From NCBI GenBank assembly GCA_026417755.1, contig JAOACQ010000113.1:1-34777 (forward strand): a stretch of DNA of 34,777 nucleotides. Reading direction: 5' to 3'. Below, in pieces: positions 8,293 to 15,642 of this stretch. The position numbers and the translations under genes are program-made. Numbering within the stretch: position 1 is the stretch's first letter; every line of letters begins with the position of its first letter. The DNA is from Brevinematales bacterium. Lineage in GTDB: Bacteria > Spirochaetota > Brevinematia > Brevinematales > JAOACQ01. The notes beneath the pieces are model-generated. The model searched no databases, was not told the origin of the DNA, and saw only the letters and a list, made by a program, of their open reading frames with translations.

Positions 8293-9571
8293 TTTTTCTC
8301 ATTAAAACAGATAGTGCGTGGGCTTCAAGCTCTTCAGAATAAGCGAGTTTACCCACAATTTCAGCATTTTTGTTTATATAATCTTCTGTTACAGAGAGAA
8401 AACTACTTTTTTTTACAAAATCATATACTCCAAGCGGCGAAGAAAAGGTTGCAGTTCCATTTGTTGGTATTACATGGTTTGGTCCTGCGAAATAATCTCC
8501 TAAGGCCACTGGTGTATAGTTACCAATGAAAATAGCCCCAGCATTTTTTATATTTTGCAAAATTTCAAATCTGTCAAGGTTTATCATAACTTCAACGTGT
8601 TCTGGAGCTATGAAGTTTATCGCTTCAAAACCTTCTTGGTAGTTTTTCACCTTAATTGCAAAGGAATAATTTTTTATTGATTTTTCAATGAGTTCGCTAC
8701 GTTTCAACTTTTTTATGATTTTTTCGAGAGCTTTTTCTACTTCTTTTATGAAACTAGTTGAAGTTGAAATGAGTATAACTGTATTATCTCCGGTATGTTC
8801 AGCTTGGGCACAGAGATCTATGGCTATCCATTCAGGATTTGCTGTTTCATCAGCAAATGTTACTACTTCACTTGGACCAGCTATAGAATCAATTCCAATA
8901 ACCCCTGACAGTAATTTTTTGGCTGTTGCAACATAGGCGTTACCGGGGCCAACTATTTTTGCAACGCGAGGTAATGTTTCTGTGCCATAAGCAAAGCCAG
9001 CTATGGCATGAGCACCTCCAAGTTTATAGATTTTGTGAACACCAAGTTTATGTGCTATAGCTATTGCAAGAGGGTTTTTGATTCCACCTGTTTCTGATGG
9101 TGGGGTTGTTAGGATAATTTCTTCTACACCTGCAACTTTTGCAGGAATAATATTCATCAGGGCTGTTGATGGATAGAAGGCTTTTCCTCCCGGGACATAT
9201 GTTAAAACTTTTGAGATAGGGGTAATTTTAAGTCCAAGAGTAGCACCGTCTTTATGATAGAAGAAACTTTCTTCTTTTTGTTTTTCATGGAATTCTTTAA
9301 TATTTTCTGCAGCTTTAAGAAAAAGTTTTAATATTTCACCTTGTTGTTCTTCGGCTTCTTTTGATGCCTTGATTATTTCATCTTCTGTAGCAAGAAAATT
9401 AAACTTTTCTACCCTTACTCCATCAAATTTTTTTGAATAGAAGAGTAAAGCCTCATCCCCCATTTTTTTAACATCTTCAATAATTTTTTGGGTAGAGTTT
9501 ATTATTTCAGGGTTTAATTCTTCTTGCTTTTTAGTTAAAGTTTTAAATTCTTCAAAAGTTCTTATTAACAC
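8279..9571 (-). CDS. hisD: Histidinol dehydrogenase
   Basis: Zinc and NAD dependent enzyme for the last two oxidations of histidine synthesis, histidinol to histidine. 430 residues, the normal length. Expected zinc ligands are visible: Gln256 and His259 in AQAEHTGDN, Asp359 in ALGDYFAGPNHVIPT and His418 near the C-terminus. The catalytic Glu-His pair is 324-325 in APEHVEV. The NAD-site region GPGNAYVATAKK and AGPSEVV are also conserved. The start is GTG with AAAGGAGAG upstream. No other his gene adjoins it, so it is an orphan here. It is convergent with, and overlaps by 14 bases, the exported-protein gene. Confidence 0.97.
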   Translation of the reverse strand: MLIRTFEEFKTLTKKQEELNPEIINSTQKIIEDVKKMGDEALLFYSKKFDGVRVEKFNFLATEDEIIKASKEAEEQQGEILKLFLKAAENIKEFHEKQKEESFFYHKDGATLGLKITPISKVLTYVPGGKAFYPSTALMNIIPAKVAGVEEIILTTPPSETGGIKNPLAIAIAHKLGVHKIYKLGGAHAIAGFAYGTETLPRVAKIVGPGNAYVATAKKLLSGVIGIDSIAGPSEVVTFADETANPEWIAIDLCAQAEHTGDNTVILISTSTSFIKEVEKALEKIIKKLKRSELIEKSIKNYSFAIKVKNYQEGFEAINFIAPEHVEVMINLDRFEILQNIKNAGAIFIGNYTPVALGDYFAGPNHVIPTNGTATFSSPLGVYDFVKKSSFLSVTEDYINKNAEIVGKLAYSEELEAHALSVLMRKTKTH

Positions 9572-9588
9572 TTTGCTCTCCTTTTTTT

Positions 9589-9617
9589 ATTATAAATTAA
9601 AAATTTTTTATTAGCAA
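9589..9617 (-). promoter_or_regulatory. Probable hisD promoter
   Basis: On the minus strand, TTGCTA (9617-9612, 4 of 6) is separated by 17 bases from a perfect TATAAT (9594-9589). The predicted start lies just before the AAAGGAGAG of hisD, giving a very short leader with no room for a his attenuator. Confidence 0.5.
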
Positions 9618-9670
9618 ATTAATTCTGAAAAGAGGAACGCTATGGTTAACAAGTCTGGCAAAAATTTTTG

Positions 9671-10030
9671 TTATATCTGAAAATAGATAAAGAAGAATTT
9701 CTTTTCGTTCAAAAATGAGACAACAAGATTTAATTCTTTTGCTTTTTCTTGAATTAATTTTATTTTTATTTCAATGAAGGAGTTATCAACGAAATAACAA
9801 AATAGCTTGTAATTATCTTTGTTTTTATCTAAGTTTCCAAATATTGAATTAATCGTTTGTTCATCGCTAATCCTGTCAACATTGAAAATTATTGCAAACC
9901 CGTTGATAAGCTCTGATGATTGTTTAAGTTTGTAATCAAGCAAAAGTTTTTTCTGATTTGGATTGAAAGGGATTGAGTAATCAATTAAATCAAAATTTTG
10001 TGGAATTCTTGTTTTTTTATTTGAAAACAT
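9671..10030 (-). CDS. Small protein of unknown function
   Basis: I do not recognise this gene. The track begins at TTG 10036, but AGGAGG (10042-10037) directly touches that codon, while ATG 10030 is six bases after it and is the better start (119 residues, MFSNKKTRIP...). The protein has no signal peptide and no membrane span. It looks alpha/beta, with alternating hydrophobic strands (GFAIIFNV, YKLFCYFV, LNLVVSFL) and charged helices, and ends in an aromatic tail. It stands alone on the minus strand, with 99 bases to hisD and 168 bases to the next gene. The good Shine-Dalgarno and biased composition support real coding. Confidence 0.65.
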   Translation of the reverse strand: MFSNKKTRIPQNFDLIDYSIPFNPNQKKLLLDYKLKQSSELINGFAIIFNVDRISDEQTINSIFGNLDKNKDNYKLFCYFVDNSFIEIKIKLIQEKAKELNLVVSFLNEKKFFFIYFQI

Positions 10031-10036
10031 ATACAA

Positions 10037-10042
10037 CCTCCT
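10037..10042 (-). promoter_or_regulatory. Shine-Dalgarno that decides the start of the 119-residue protein
   Basis: AGGAGG on the minus strand is directly adjacent to the TTG proposed by the ORF track and six bases from the ATG at 10030, so the ATG is favoured. Confidence 0.7.
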
Positions 10043-10198
10043 ATTATATATAACAAATCAATTTTTTATTTTTTAGGTGAAAAGATAAAAATTTTTTTGA
10101 TTATATTGAATTTGCGAGTGTCTAGTGGGTGTTTTTGATAAAATTTAAGTATATTTTTTAAAGAATGTTAAGGTCAGAATGATTTGGAGATTTATATT

Positions 10199-10720
10199 TT
10201 ATTTAAGATTATATACTGAATTAGCTATTATGCCGGTTAATATACCAGTAATGATACTTATAAAACAGAAAATAGAGATGATTAAGATGTTTGTATTTGT
10301 GAACCCAAAAATAGTGATGATTAAGATCCCCTGCCCGATTATATGAGAAAAAGAACCTATGACAGAAATCCCTATAAGGGATGCTTTTTTGATTAATTTT
10401 ATTGCTAATACTGAAAAGATAAATGAGAAAAATCCTCCACTGAGACTTAGCAAGAAGGTTATGCTTAAGAATGTGCCTGTTAATATTGAAGAGACAAAGA
10501 TTCTTGCCAATATAACGAATAGTGCTATTTTAAATTTTCTTTCGTTTATTAATATCAAAGAGATTATGTTAGCAAGACCTATTTTTACTATGAATGGTTT
10601 TGTTATTATAGAGTCTATTATTGATAGGAGAGATGATAAGGCGATTAAAAAAGCCAGGAGAATATTTTTTTCTTTATCAGTTAATTTTTCATAATTTCTT
10701 AAATCATTCAGTAATTCCAT
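10199..10720 (-). CDS. Gx-family membrane protein (Hpre_diP_synt_I type)
   Basis: 173 residues with about five membrane segments, starting after a short polar N-terminus. The motif KIGLANIISLILI and the later TGTFLSITFLLSLSGGFFSF and GISVIGSFSHIIGQ are typical of the family labelled 'heptaprenyl diphosphate synthase component I' or 'Gx transporter family', a fold related to ECF substrate-binding subunits. The enzymatic label is doubtful. Genes of this family commonly sit beside a NusG-domain-II protein, exactly as here (17-base overlap), in loci for quinone synthesis, extracytoplasmic flavin transfer or electron export. No ApbE, Rnf or prenyltransferase gene is visible nearby, so the partner system is not known. 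Confidence 0.85.
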   Translation of the reverse strand: MELLNDLRNYEKLTDKEKNILLAFLIALSSLLSIIDSIITKPFIVKIGLANIISLILINERKFKIALFVILARIFVSSILTGTFLSITFLLSLSGGFFSFIFSVLAIKLIKKASLIGISVIGSFSHIIGQGILIITIFGFTNTNILIISIFCFISIITGILTGIIANSVYNLK

Positions 10721-11066
10721 CTATGTTATCCTTTTCTTCTCCAATTATCCTTACAGTTATCATATTTGGTGGACAAACTATCCCATCATTTACCTTTGAA
10801 ATTTTAAATTTCTGACATATCTTTTTTGGGCAATGGCTTTCTATAATAGATACGCTACCATTCTTTATTTCTATCTGATAGCTACCTAGTTTGCCATTGA
10901 GTTTTATTATTCTATTAATTTCAAGTGAGTAAGAGTATAGCCCTTCCGGAGAAGAAATAATGACATATTTCCCTTCTTTTGTTGCTTTCCCATAAAAAAT
11001 GCCAGCAAAAGAAAAAATAAATAATAATATTATGATTATTAAGTCTGTTAGATTAAATTTTTTCAC
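10704..11066 (-). CDS. NusG domain II protein, membrane anchored
   Basis: The start is moved from 11093 to GTG 11066, one base after the stop of the upstream gene and four bases after its GAGGAG. This gives about 120 residues. An N-terminal membrane segment (LIIIILLFIFSFAGIFYG) anchors a small extracytoplasmic beta domain with the conserved tail SHCPKKICQKFKISKVND...IVCPPNMITVRI, the NusG_II (PF07009) cysteine pattern. This is not the transcription factor NusG. The three cysteines C-x4-C...C are characteristic. It is sandwiched between the SurA-like gene and the Gx gene and overlaps the latter, so all three are translated together. Confidence 0.88.
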   Translation of the reverse strand: MKKFNLTDLIIIILLFIFSFAGIFYGKATKEGKYVIISSPEGLYSYSLEINRIIKLNGKLGSYQIEIKNGSVSIIESHCPKKICQKFKISKVNDGIVCPPNMITVRIIGEEKDNIDGITE

Positions 11067-11067
11067 C

Positions 11068-11925
11068 TTACTCCTCAAGTATAGAAGTATCAAGATATTT
11101 TATTTCAGCTTTATCAAGTAATTGTTGAATAATATGTTCTTTTGTTTCTTTTATGGCTTCCGATACTAAAAATTCTGCAAGTTCTCTTTTTATTTCTGAA
11201 TATTCTGGCCTTTTTCCAGCTTTAAACTCAATGATTTTATATATAAATATTCCCATTTCTGATCGGAGTATAATATTTTTTTGCTCAGGATTTTCTTTAA
11301 ATTCTTCTATTACTTCCGGGGGCAGTTTATAATCTGGTATCTCGTTGTGATAAAAATAATCTACATTTTCTTCTTTCAACTTTTTTTCGATTTCATCAAT
11401 TAAGTTTAAATTATTTAAATCATTAAGGAGTAAATCCGCCTTTGCTTCATTCTCTGTATATATTTCGTAAAGACTAAGTAAATCCGGTTCTTTTATAAAT
11501 TCTTTGTTTGATTCATAAAAGTTTTTCAGTTCTTCTTCTGTGAAAGAGATGTTGTTTATTCCATATTCATTGAAAAACTTATTCATTATTTCTTCATTTT
11601 TTATTTCTTCAAATAATTCCGTTTCAGATAGACCGATTTTTTTTAGATCTTCTTTTAAATCTTCTTCATCAACAGAAGATTTGATTTCTTCTAGTTTTTC
11701 CAAAACTTCTTTTTCATTTATAGAGATATTCTTTTTATTAGCCTCCTGAAGTATTAAAATCCTTTCAATTAAAGTATGTAATGCTTCGGTTTTTATAAAT
11801 TTTTTATTTTCTTTGGTCAATTCAAAGTTTTCGTCCTCCTGAAATTCAAATAGAATTCTTTTTAAAAATTTTTCAAACTTTTCTGTAGAGATTGTTTCTC
11901 CGTTTACAATTGCTATATTTGCCAT
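11068..11925 (-). CDS. SurA/PpiC-like protein without signal peptide
   Basis: 285 residues, very rich in Glu and Lys. The N-terminus ANIAIVNGETISTEKFEKFL is the SurA N-terminal type (VNGxxITxxEFxxxL). A long helical segment follows, then FTEEELKNFYESNKEFIKEPDLLSLYEIY, which usually introduces a parvulin (PpiC) domain. The parvulin part (about 140-235) is degenerate: the family's usual GGDLGxF-type stretch and catalytic His residues are not obvious, though RSEMGIFIYKIIEF keeps its last strand. No signal peptide is present, unlike SurA or PrsA, so it is predicted to be cytoplasmic. The ATG follows GGGAGG by five bases. It is first in the operon with NusG_II and Gx. Confidence 0.75.
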   Translation of the reverse strand: MANIAIVNGETISTEKFEKFLKRILFEFQEDENFELTKENKKFIKTEALHTLIERILILQEANKKNISINEKEVLEKLEEIKSSVDEEDLKEDLKKIGLSETELFEEIKNEEIMNKFFNEYGINNISFTEEELKNFYESNKEFIKEPDLLSLYEIYTENEAKADLLLNDLNNLNLIDEIEKKLKEENVDYFYHNEIPDYKLPPEVIEEFKENPEQKNIILRSEMGIFIYKIIEFKAGKRPEYSEIKRELAEFLVSEAIKETKEHIIQQLLDKAEIKYLDTSILEE

Positions 11926-11949
11926 TCATTCCTCCCTTATTATCTCAAG

Positions 11950-11979
11950 ATTATAATACCTAATTGAAAAAACTGCAAA
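11950..11979 (-). promoter_or_regulatory. Possible promoter of the SurA-NusG_II-Gx operon
   Basis: A perfect TATAAT lies at 11955-11950 on the minus strand; the best -35 is TTTGCA (11979-11974), 18 bases away and only 4 of 6. The predicted start is about 20 bases before the ATG. It is divergent from the Rrf2 promoter. Confidence 0.4.
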
Positions 11980-11996
11980 ATAATTTCAAAAAACTA

Positions 11997-12025
11997 TTGA
12001 CATATTAAAGATAAAATGTTAAAAT
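11997..12025 (+). promoter_or_regulatory. Promoter of the Rrf2-cysK-metY operon
   Basis: TTGACA at 11997-12002, a 17-base spacer and TAAAAT at 12020-12025 (5 of 6) make a near-consensus sigma-70 promoter. The predicted start, about 12032, falls inside the dyad operator. Confidence 0.8.
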
Positions 12026-12055
12026 ATAGTATACTATTTTAATATGAATAGTATA
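12026..12055 (+). promoter_or_regulatory. Dyad operator, probably for the Rrf2 regulator
   Basis: TATACTATT (12030-12038) and AATAGTATA (12047-12055) form a perfect 9-base inverted repeat with an 8-base spacer, a 26-base site of the size bound by Rrf2 dimers. A third half-site creates a perfect 12-base palindrome ATAGTATACTAT at 12026-12037. The site begins right after the -10 box and covers the predicted start, so binding would block transcription. Autoregulation is inferred. Confidence 0.65.
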
Positions 12056-12071
12056 TTTTAAGGAGAGAAAT

Positions 12072-12509
12072 ATGAGACTAACTACCAAAACAAGATATGG
12101 TCTAAGGTTGCTTCTTGGTTTTGCTTTGAGATATAATAAAGGTTATGTTCAATTGAATGAGGTTGCTAAGGCAGAGGGAGTTACAGAAAAATATGCCGAG
12201 CAGATTGTAAGGATATTAAAGATTGGTGGGCTTCTTACTTCTCAAAGAGGAGTACAGGGAGGGTATATATTATCCTATCCACCAGAAAAGATAACAGTAT
12301 TTCAGGTTGTAGAGACTCTTGAAGGCAAATTTTCTATTATCGATTGTGTTGATAAAAAGAATTGTGAGCGTATATCAACTTGTGTTGTTAGAAAAGTATG
12401 GTCAAAGTTGACAGAAGATATGATTAAGACTCTTAAGTCAATAACTCTTGCAGATCTTGTAGAAGATTACAAGAAAGAAAACTCTGCTCAAGTTACTTAT
12501 GAGATTTAG
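12072..12509 (+). CDS. Rrf2-family transcriptional regulator with IscR-like cysteines
   Basis: 145 residues with an N-terminal winged helix-turn-helix ([18 protein letters not shown], then [25 protein letters not shown]), the Rrf2 signature. Three cysteines, Cys92, Cys98 and Cys104, are spaced C-x5-C-x5-C, the same numbering and spacing as the [2Fe-2S] ligands of E. coli IscR; the His ligand position 107 is Arg here. The gene heads an operon with cysK and metY, a context more like the cysteine regulator CymR. So it may sense Fe-S status or sulfur supply. It is preceded by a strong promoter and a dyad operator, and its stop overlaps the Shine-Dalgarno of cysK. Family call is firm; the ligand is inferred. 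Confidence 0.93.
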   Translation: MRLTTKTRYGLRLLLGFALRYNKGYVQLNEVAKAEGVTEKYAEQIVRILKIGGLLTSQRGVQGGYILSYPPEKITVFQVVETLEGKFSIIDCVDKKNCERISTCVVRKVWSKLTEDMIKTLKSITLADLVEDYKKENSAQVTYEI

Positions 12510-12514
12510 GGAGG
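12509..12514 (+). promoter_or_regulatory. Shine-Dalgarno that decides the cysK start
   Basis: GGGAGG lies five bases before ATG 12520 and overlaps the last base of the Rrf2 stop. The earlier ATG at 12499 proposed by the track has no such site. Confidence 0.75.
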
Positions 12515-12519
12515 ATTTT

Positions 12520-13440
12520 ATGGGTTTAGCAAATTCAATTACAGAACTTATCGGAAATACACCAATTTTAAGATTGAATAAGATTTCTCAAGGGCTCGGA
12601 GCTGAAATCTTACTTAAATGTGAGTTTTTTAATCCGCTTTCAAGTGTTAAGGATAGAATCGGACTTGCAATGATAGAAGCAGCAGAAAGAGAAGGAAGGA
12701 TTAAAGAAGACACTATTATTATTGAGCCTACGAGTGGGAATACTGGTATTGCACTAGCGTTTGTATGTGCTGCGAAAGGGTATAGACTTATTCTTACTAT
12801 GCCTGAGACTATGAGTATAGAAAGAAGAAAATTACTGAAAATATTTGGGGCTGAGCTTGTTTTGACGCCGGGTGCGGAAGGTATGACAGGAGCTGTTAAA
12901 AAGGCAGAGGAACTTGCAAAAGAGATTCCTGGTTCTATAATATTACAACAATTTGAAAATCCGGCTAATCCAGAAATACATAGAAAGACAACAGCCCAAG
13001 AGATCCTTAAGGATACTGGAGGTGATGTTGATATCCTTGTTGCAGGAATTGGAACAGGGGGGTCATTTACTGGTATAAGTGAAGTGATGAAATCCAAAAA
13101 TCCAAATTTTAAGTCAATTGCTGTTGAGCCGGTTGATTCACCTGTTTTGTCGGGGGGTAAACCAGGACCACATAAAATTCAAGGGATTGGGGCAGGGTTT
13201 GTTCCAAAAGTGCTCAACAGGGATATGATAGATGAAATTATACAGGTGAAACATGAAGATGCAGGTGAAGCAGCTAGACTTTTGGCAAAAAAGGAGGGTG
13301 TTCTTGTTGGTATTTCTTCTGGGGCAAATTTGTGGGCAGCTATACAGGTTGCTAAAAGAGAAGAAAATAGAGGTAAAAAGATTCTCACAATAGCAGCTGA
13401 TACGGGAGAAAGATATTTATCAACATGGTTATTTGAATAA
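12520..13440 (+). CDS. cysK: Cysteine synthase (O-acetylserine sulfhydrylase)
   Basis: PLP enzyme that makes cysteine from O-acetylserine and sulfide. The start is moved from 12499 to ATG 12520 because of GGGAGG; the protein then begins [19 protein letters not shown], as the family does (306 residues). The PLP lysine is Lys44 in SSVKDRIG. The substrate loop [11 protein letters not shown], the phosphate-binding [10 protein letters not shown] and the C-terminal [11 protein letters not shown] are all intact. It lies between the Rrf2 regulator and metY with tight spacing. No cysE is visible, so the acetylserine must come from elsewhere in the genome. Confidence 0.96.
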   Translation: MGLANSITELIGNTPILRLNKISQGLGAEILLKCEFFNPLSSVKDRIGLAMIEAAEREGRIKEDTIIIEPTSGNTGIALAFVCAAKGYRLILTMPETMSIERRKLLKIFGAELVLTPGAEGMTGAVKKAEELAKEIPGSIILQQFENPANPEIHRKTTAQEILKDTGGDVDILVAGIGTGGSFTGISEVMKSKNPNFKSIAVEPVDSPVLSGGKPGPHKIQGIGAGFVPKVLNRDMIDEIIQVKHEDAGEAARLLAKKEGVLVGISSGANLWAAIQVAKREENRGKKILTIAADTGERYLSTWLFE

Positions 13441-13446
13441 AATTTT

Positions 13447-13452
13447 GGAGGG
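13447..13452 (+). promoter_or_regulatory. Shine-Dalgarno that decides the metY start
   Basis: GGAGGG lies seven bases before ATG 13460. The TTG at 13433 in the ORF track is inside cysK and has no ribosome site. Confidence 0.75.
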
Positions 13453-13459
13453 AAAATTT

Positions 13460-14740
13460 ATGGAATTTAAAGGTTTTGATACTCTTGCTATTCATGCAGG
13501 ATTAAAACTTGATGAAAGTTTATCTAGAGCAACTCCTGTTTATAGGACTAGTTCATATGTTTTTAAGTCAACAGAGCATGCAGCAAATCTTTTTGGTCTT
13601 AAAGAGATGGGAAATATTTATACAAGAATTATGAATCCAACTCAGGAAGTCCTTGAAAATAGAATGGCAGCACTTGAAGGTGGGGCGGCAGCTCTTGCTT
13701 TATCATCGGGAACATCAGCAATATTTTATACAATTATAAACATTATGAAGGAAGGAGATGAATTTGTATCGGCTAACAATCTATATGGTGGAACATTTAC
13801 AATGTTTAATGATATTTTACCTCAATTTGGCATAAAGGCTAAATTTGTTGATCCAAAAGATCCACAAAATTTTAGGAAGGCAATAAATTCAAAAACTAAA
13901 GCTATCTTTGTAGAAACAATAGGTAACCCTTCCCTTGATGTTTCTGATATTGAGGAAATAGCAAAGGTTGCACATGAAAATGAAATTCCGCTTATAGTCG
14001 ATTCTACTTTTACGACACCATACTTGCTAAGACCGATAGAATATGGTGCGGATATTGTTATACATTCTCTTACAAAATGGATAGGTGGGCATGGAACAGC
14101 TATAGGTGGTATAGTTATTGATTCTGGTAACTTTAACTGGCAGAACAAAAAGTTTCCACTATATACAGAACCAGAAGCCAGTTATCATAATATGAGATTT
14201 GCTTATGATCTAGGAGATATGAATAAGATTGCCTTTATCTTGAGAATGAGGCTTGTCCCTTTAAGAAATTTAGGTGCTTGTATTTCTCCTGATAATGCAT
14301 GGATATTTTTACAGGGGATTGAGACTTTATCTTTGAGAATGGAGAGACATTCTTACAATGCTCTTAAGGTTGCAGAATTTCTTGCCAATCACCCTAAAGT
14401 CAGTTGGGTTAGATATCCAGGGCTTAAAGATGATCCATCTTACAAAGTTGCTTCTAAGTATCTCAAGAAGGGGTTTGGTGGGATGGTTGTCTTTGGAATA
14501 AAGGGAGGAAAGGAGGCTGGACAAAAGTTTATTGAGGCTTTAAAGTTGTTTTCTCATCTTGCGAATGTTGGTGATGCAAAGAGTCTTGCAATACATCCAG
14601 CTACTACTACGCATTCTCAGCTTTCTCCAGAAGATCAGCTTGCTGGCGGTATAACTCCAGAACTCATACGATTATCTATAGGCATTGAGTATATAGATGA
14701 TATAATCAATGATATTTCACAGGCTCTTGATAGAAGTTAA
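13460..14740 (+). CDS. metY: O-acetylhomoserine sulfhydrylase / aminocarboxypropyltransferase
   Basis: PLP enzyme of the Cys/Met metabolism family that makes homocysteine from O-acetylhomoserine and sulfide. With the start at ATG 13460 it has 426 residues, the usual MetY length, longer than MetB or MetC. Motifs favour MetY: GNIYTRIMNPTQ near 51, SSGTSAIFYTI, FVETIGNPSLDV near 150 and the PLP lysine Lys206 in HSLTKWIGGHGTAIGG. The C-terminal substrate region HPATTTHSQL is present. It follows cysK by 19 bases and is followed by a strong terminator, so the operon ends here. Cystathionine gamma-synthase is a less likely alternative. Confidence 0.93.
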   Translation: MEFKGFDTLAIHAGLKLDESLSRATPVYRTSSYVFKSTEHAANLFGLKEMGNIYTRIMNPTQEVLENRMAALEGGAAALALSSGTSAIFYTIINIMKEGDEFVSANNLYGGTFTMFNDILPQFGIKAKFVDPKDPQNFRKAINSKTKAIFVETIGNPSLDVSDIEEIAKVAHENEIPLIVDSTFTTPYLLRPIEYGADIVIHSLTKWIGGHGTAIGGIVIDSGNFNWQNKKFPLYTEPEASYHNMRFAYDLGDMNKIAFILRMRLVPLRNLGACISPDNAWIFLQGIETLSLRMERHSYNALKVAEFLANHPKVSWVRYPGLKDDPSYKVASKYLKKGFGGMVVFGIKGGKEAGQKFIEALKLFSHLANVGDAKSLAIHPATTTHSQLSPEDQLAGGITPELIRLSIGIEYIDDIINDISQALDRS

Positions 14741-14751
14741 GACTTATATTT

Positions 14752-14789
14752 CTCACAATGACAGAAAAACTGTCATTGTGAGTTTTTTT
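14752..14789 (+). terminator. Rho-independent terminator of the cysK-metY operon
   Basis: A perfect 13-base-pair stem, CTCACAATGACAG (14752-14764) with CTGTCATTGTGAG (14770-14782), encloses an AAAAA loop and is followed by a run of seven T. It starts 11 bases after the metY stop. Confidence 0.95.
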
Positions 14790-14858
14790 AATATGAAAAT
14801 ATAACTTAAAGACTCAAAAAGTATTTTGTAGATAACTTAGCTTTAAAGAGGGTGTATT

Positions 14859-15062
14859 ATGAGAGCAAAGATAAACGGAGAATATATTGAGTTTGTTAAT
14901 GATGTGAATTTGCTTGATTTTATTCAGAAAGATAAAAAGTTAAACCCAAAGAGTATAGTAATTGAATACAATGGAAAAGTCTTGAAAAAAGAAGAATGGC
15001 AGAATACTTTTATAAAGGATGGAGATATAATTGAGATTGTACATTTTGTGGGTGGTGGATAG
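14859..15062 (+). CDS. thiS: Sulfur carrier protein ThiS
   Basis: 67-residue ubiquitin-like protein ending in the diagnostic Gly-Gly (VHFVGGG). ThiS is adenylated at this end and then carries the sulfur used for the thiazole of thiamine. The fold pattern is normal: an N-terminal INGEYIEF strand, a central helix, and GDIIEIVHFVGGG. The ATG follows AGAGGG, and the gene comes 70 bases after the metY terminator. Its stop codon directly touches the start of thiF. thiG, thiH and other thiamine genes are missing in the window, so the acceptor of the sulfur is not shown. Confidence 0.9.
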   Translation: MRAKINGEYIEFVNDVNLLDFIQKDKKLNPKSIVIEYNGKVLKKEEWQNTFIKDGDIIEIVHFVGGG

Positions 15063-15599
15063 ATGAGAATTGGCATAGCTGGCGTAGGTGGTATAGGTAG
15101 TAATGTTATTCTTCATCTTGTGAGAGCAGGAGTCAAAAATTTCAGAGTGGTTGATTTTGACGTAGTTCAACCTTCTAATCTGAATAGGCAATTTTATTTT
15201 ATAGATCAAATTGGAATGTCCAAGGTAGAAGCTATTAAATTAAATCTTATGCGTATTGCAAACGGTTTGGATATTATTTCTGAAAATAAGAAACTTTCGG
15301 AAGAAAATATTATTGAAACTTTTAAAGATTGTGAAATAGTTGTTGAAGGGTTTGATAACGAATTTGATAAAACAATGCTTATAAGAATGCTTTTTGATTC
15401 TAAGAAATTGATTGTTTCTGCAAATGGTGTCGCTGGAATAGATACTTCAAGTATTATTGTTAAGAATATTTCGGGAAACATATTTATAGTTGGAGATTTT
15501 TCAACTGATATAAAGAATTCAAAGTTATATTCTCATAAAGTTAGTCATATCGCTTCTCTTATGGCCGAGATTGTCCTTAAAAAATTAGAAAATAATTAA
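15063..15599 (+). CDS. thiF: Short ThiF-family adenylyltransferase (ThiS activating)
   Basis: 178 residues, the short 'ThiF family 2' form seen in anaerobes, which lacks the C-terminal half with the zinc CxxC pairs and the usual catalytic cysteine region of E. coli ThiF. The nucleotide-binding loop GVGGIGSNV is at about 7-15, and DFDVVQPSNLNRQ supplies the conserved Asp and Arg used for adenylation. EIVVEGFDN matches the later Asp motif. It starts immediately after the thiS stop, which shows tight coupling. Function as a ThiS adenylyltransferase is well supported; whether the product is thiamine or another sulfur compound is open. Confidence 0.88.
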   Translation: MRIGIAGVGGIGSNVILHLVRAGVKNFRVVDFDVVQPSNLNRQFYFIDQIGMSKVEAIKLNLMRIANGLDIISENKKLSEENIIETFKDCEIVVEGFDNEFDKTMLIRMLFDSKKLIVSANGVAGIDTSSIIVKNISGNIFIVGDFSTDIKNSKLYSHKVSHIASLMAEIVLKKLENN

Positions 15600-15642
15600 T
15601 TTCTATGTTAAAATTTAAACTGAAGATCTCAAGGAGGCTCAA

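Noticed and set aside
10359-10694. Plus-strand ORF of 111 codons
   Set aside because: Lies wholly antisense to the Gx membrane protein, whose family motifs are clear; a shadow frame.
10704-11066. Transcription factor NusG
   Set aside because: The protein has a membrane anchor and only the domain-II cysteine pattern; it lacks the NGN and KOW domains of NusG.
12588-13097. Minus-strand ORF of 169 codons
   Set aside because: Antisense shadow of cysK with Ser/Pro-rich composition.
14790-14858. TPP riboswitch before thiS
   Set aside because: Only about 70 bases are available and the CTGAGA / ACCTGA core is absent.
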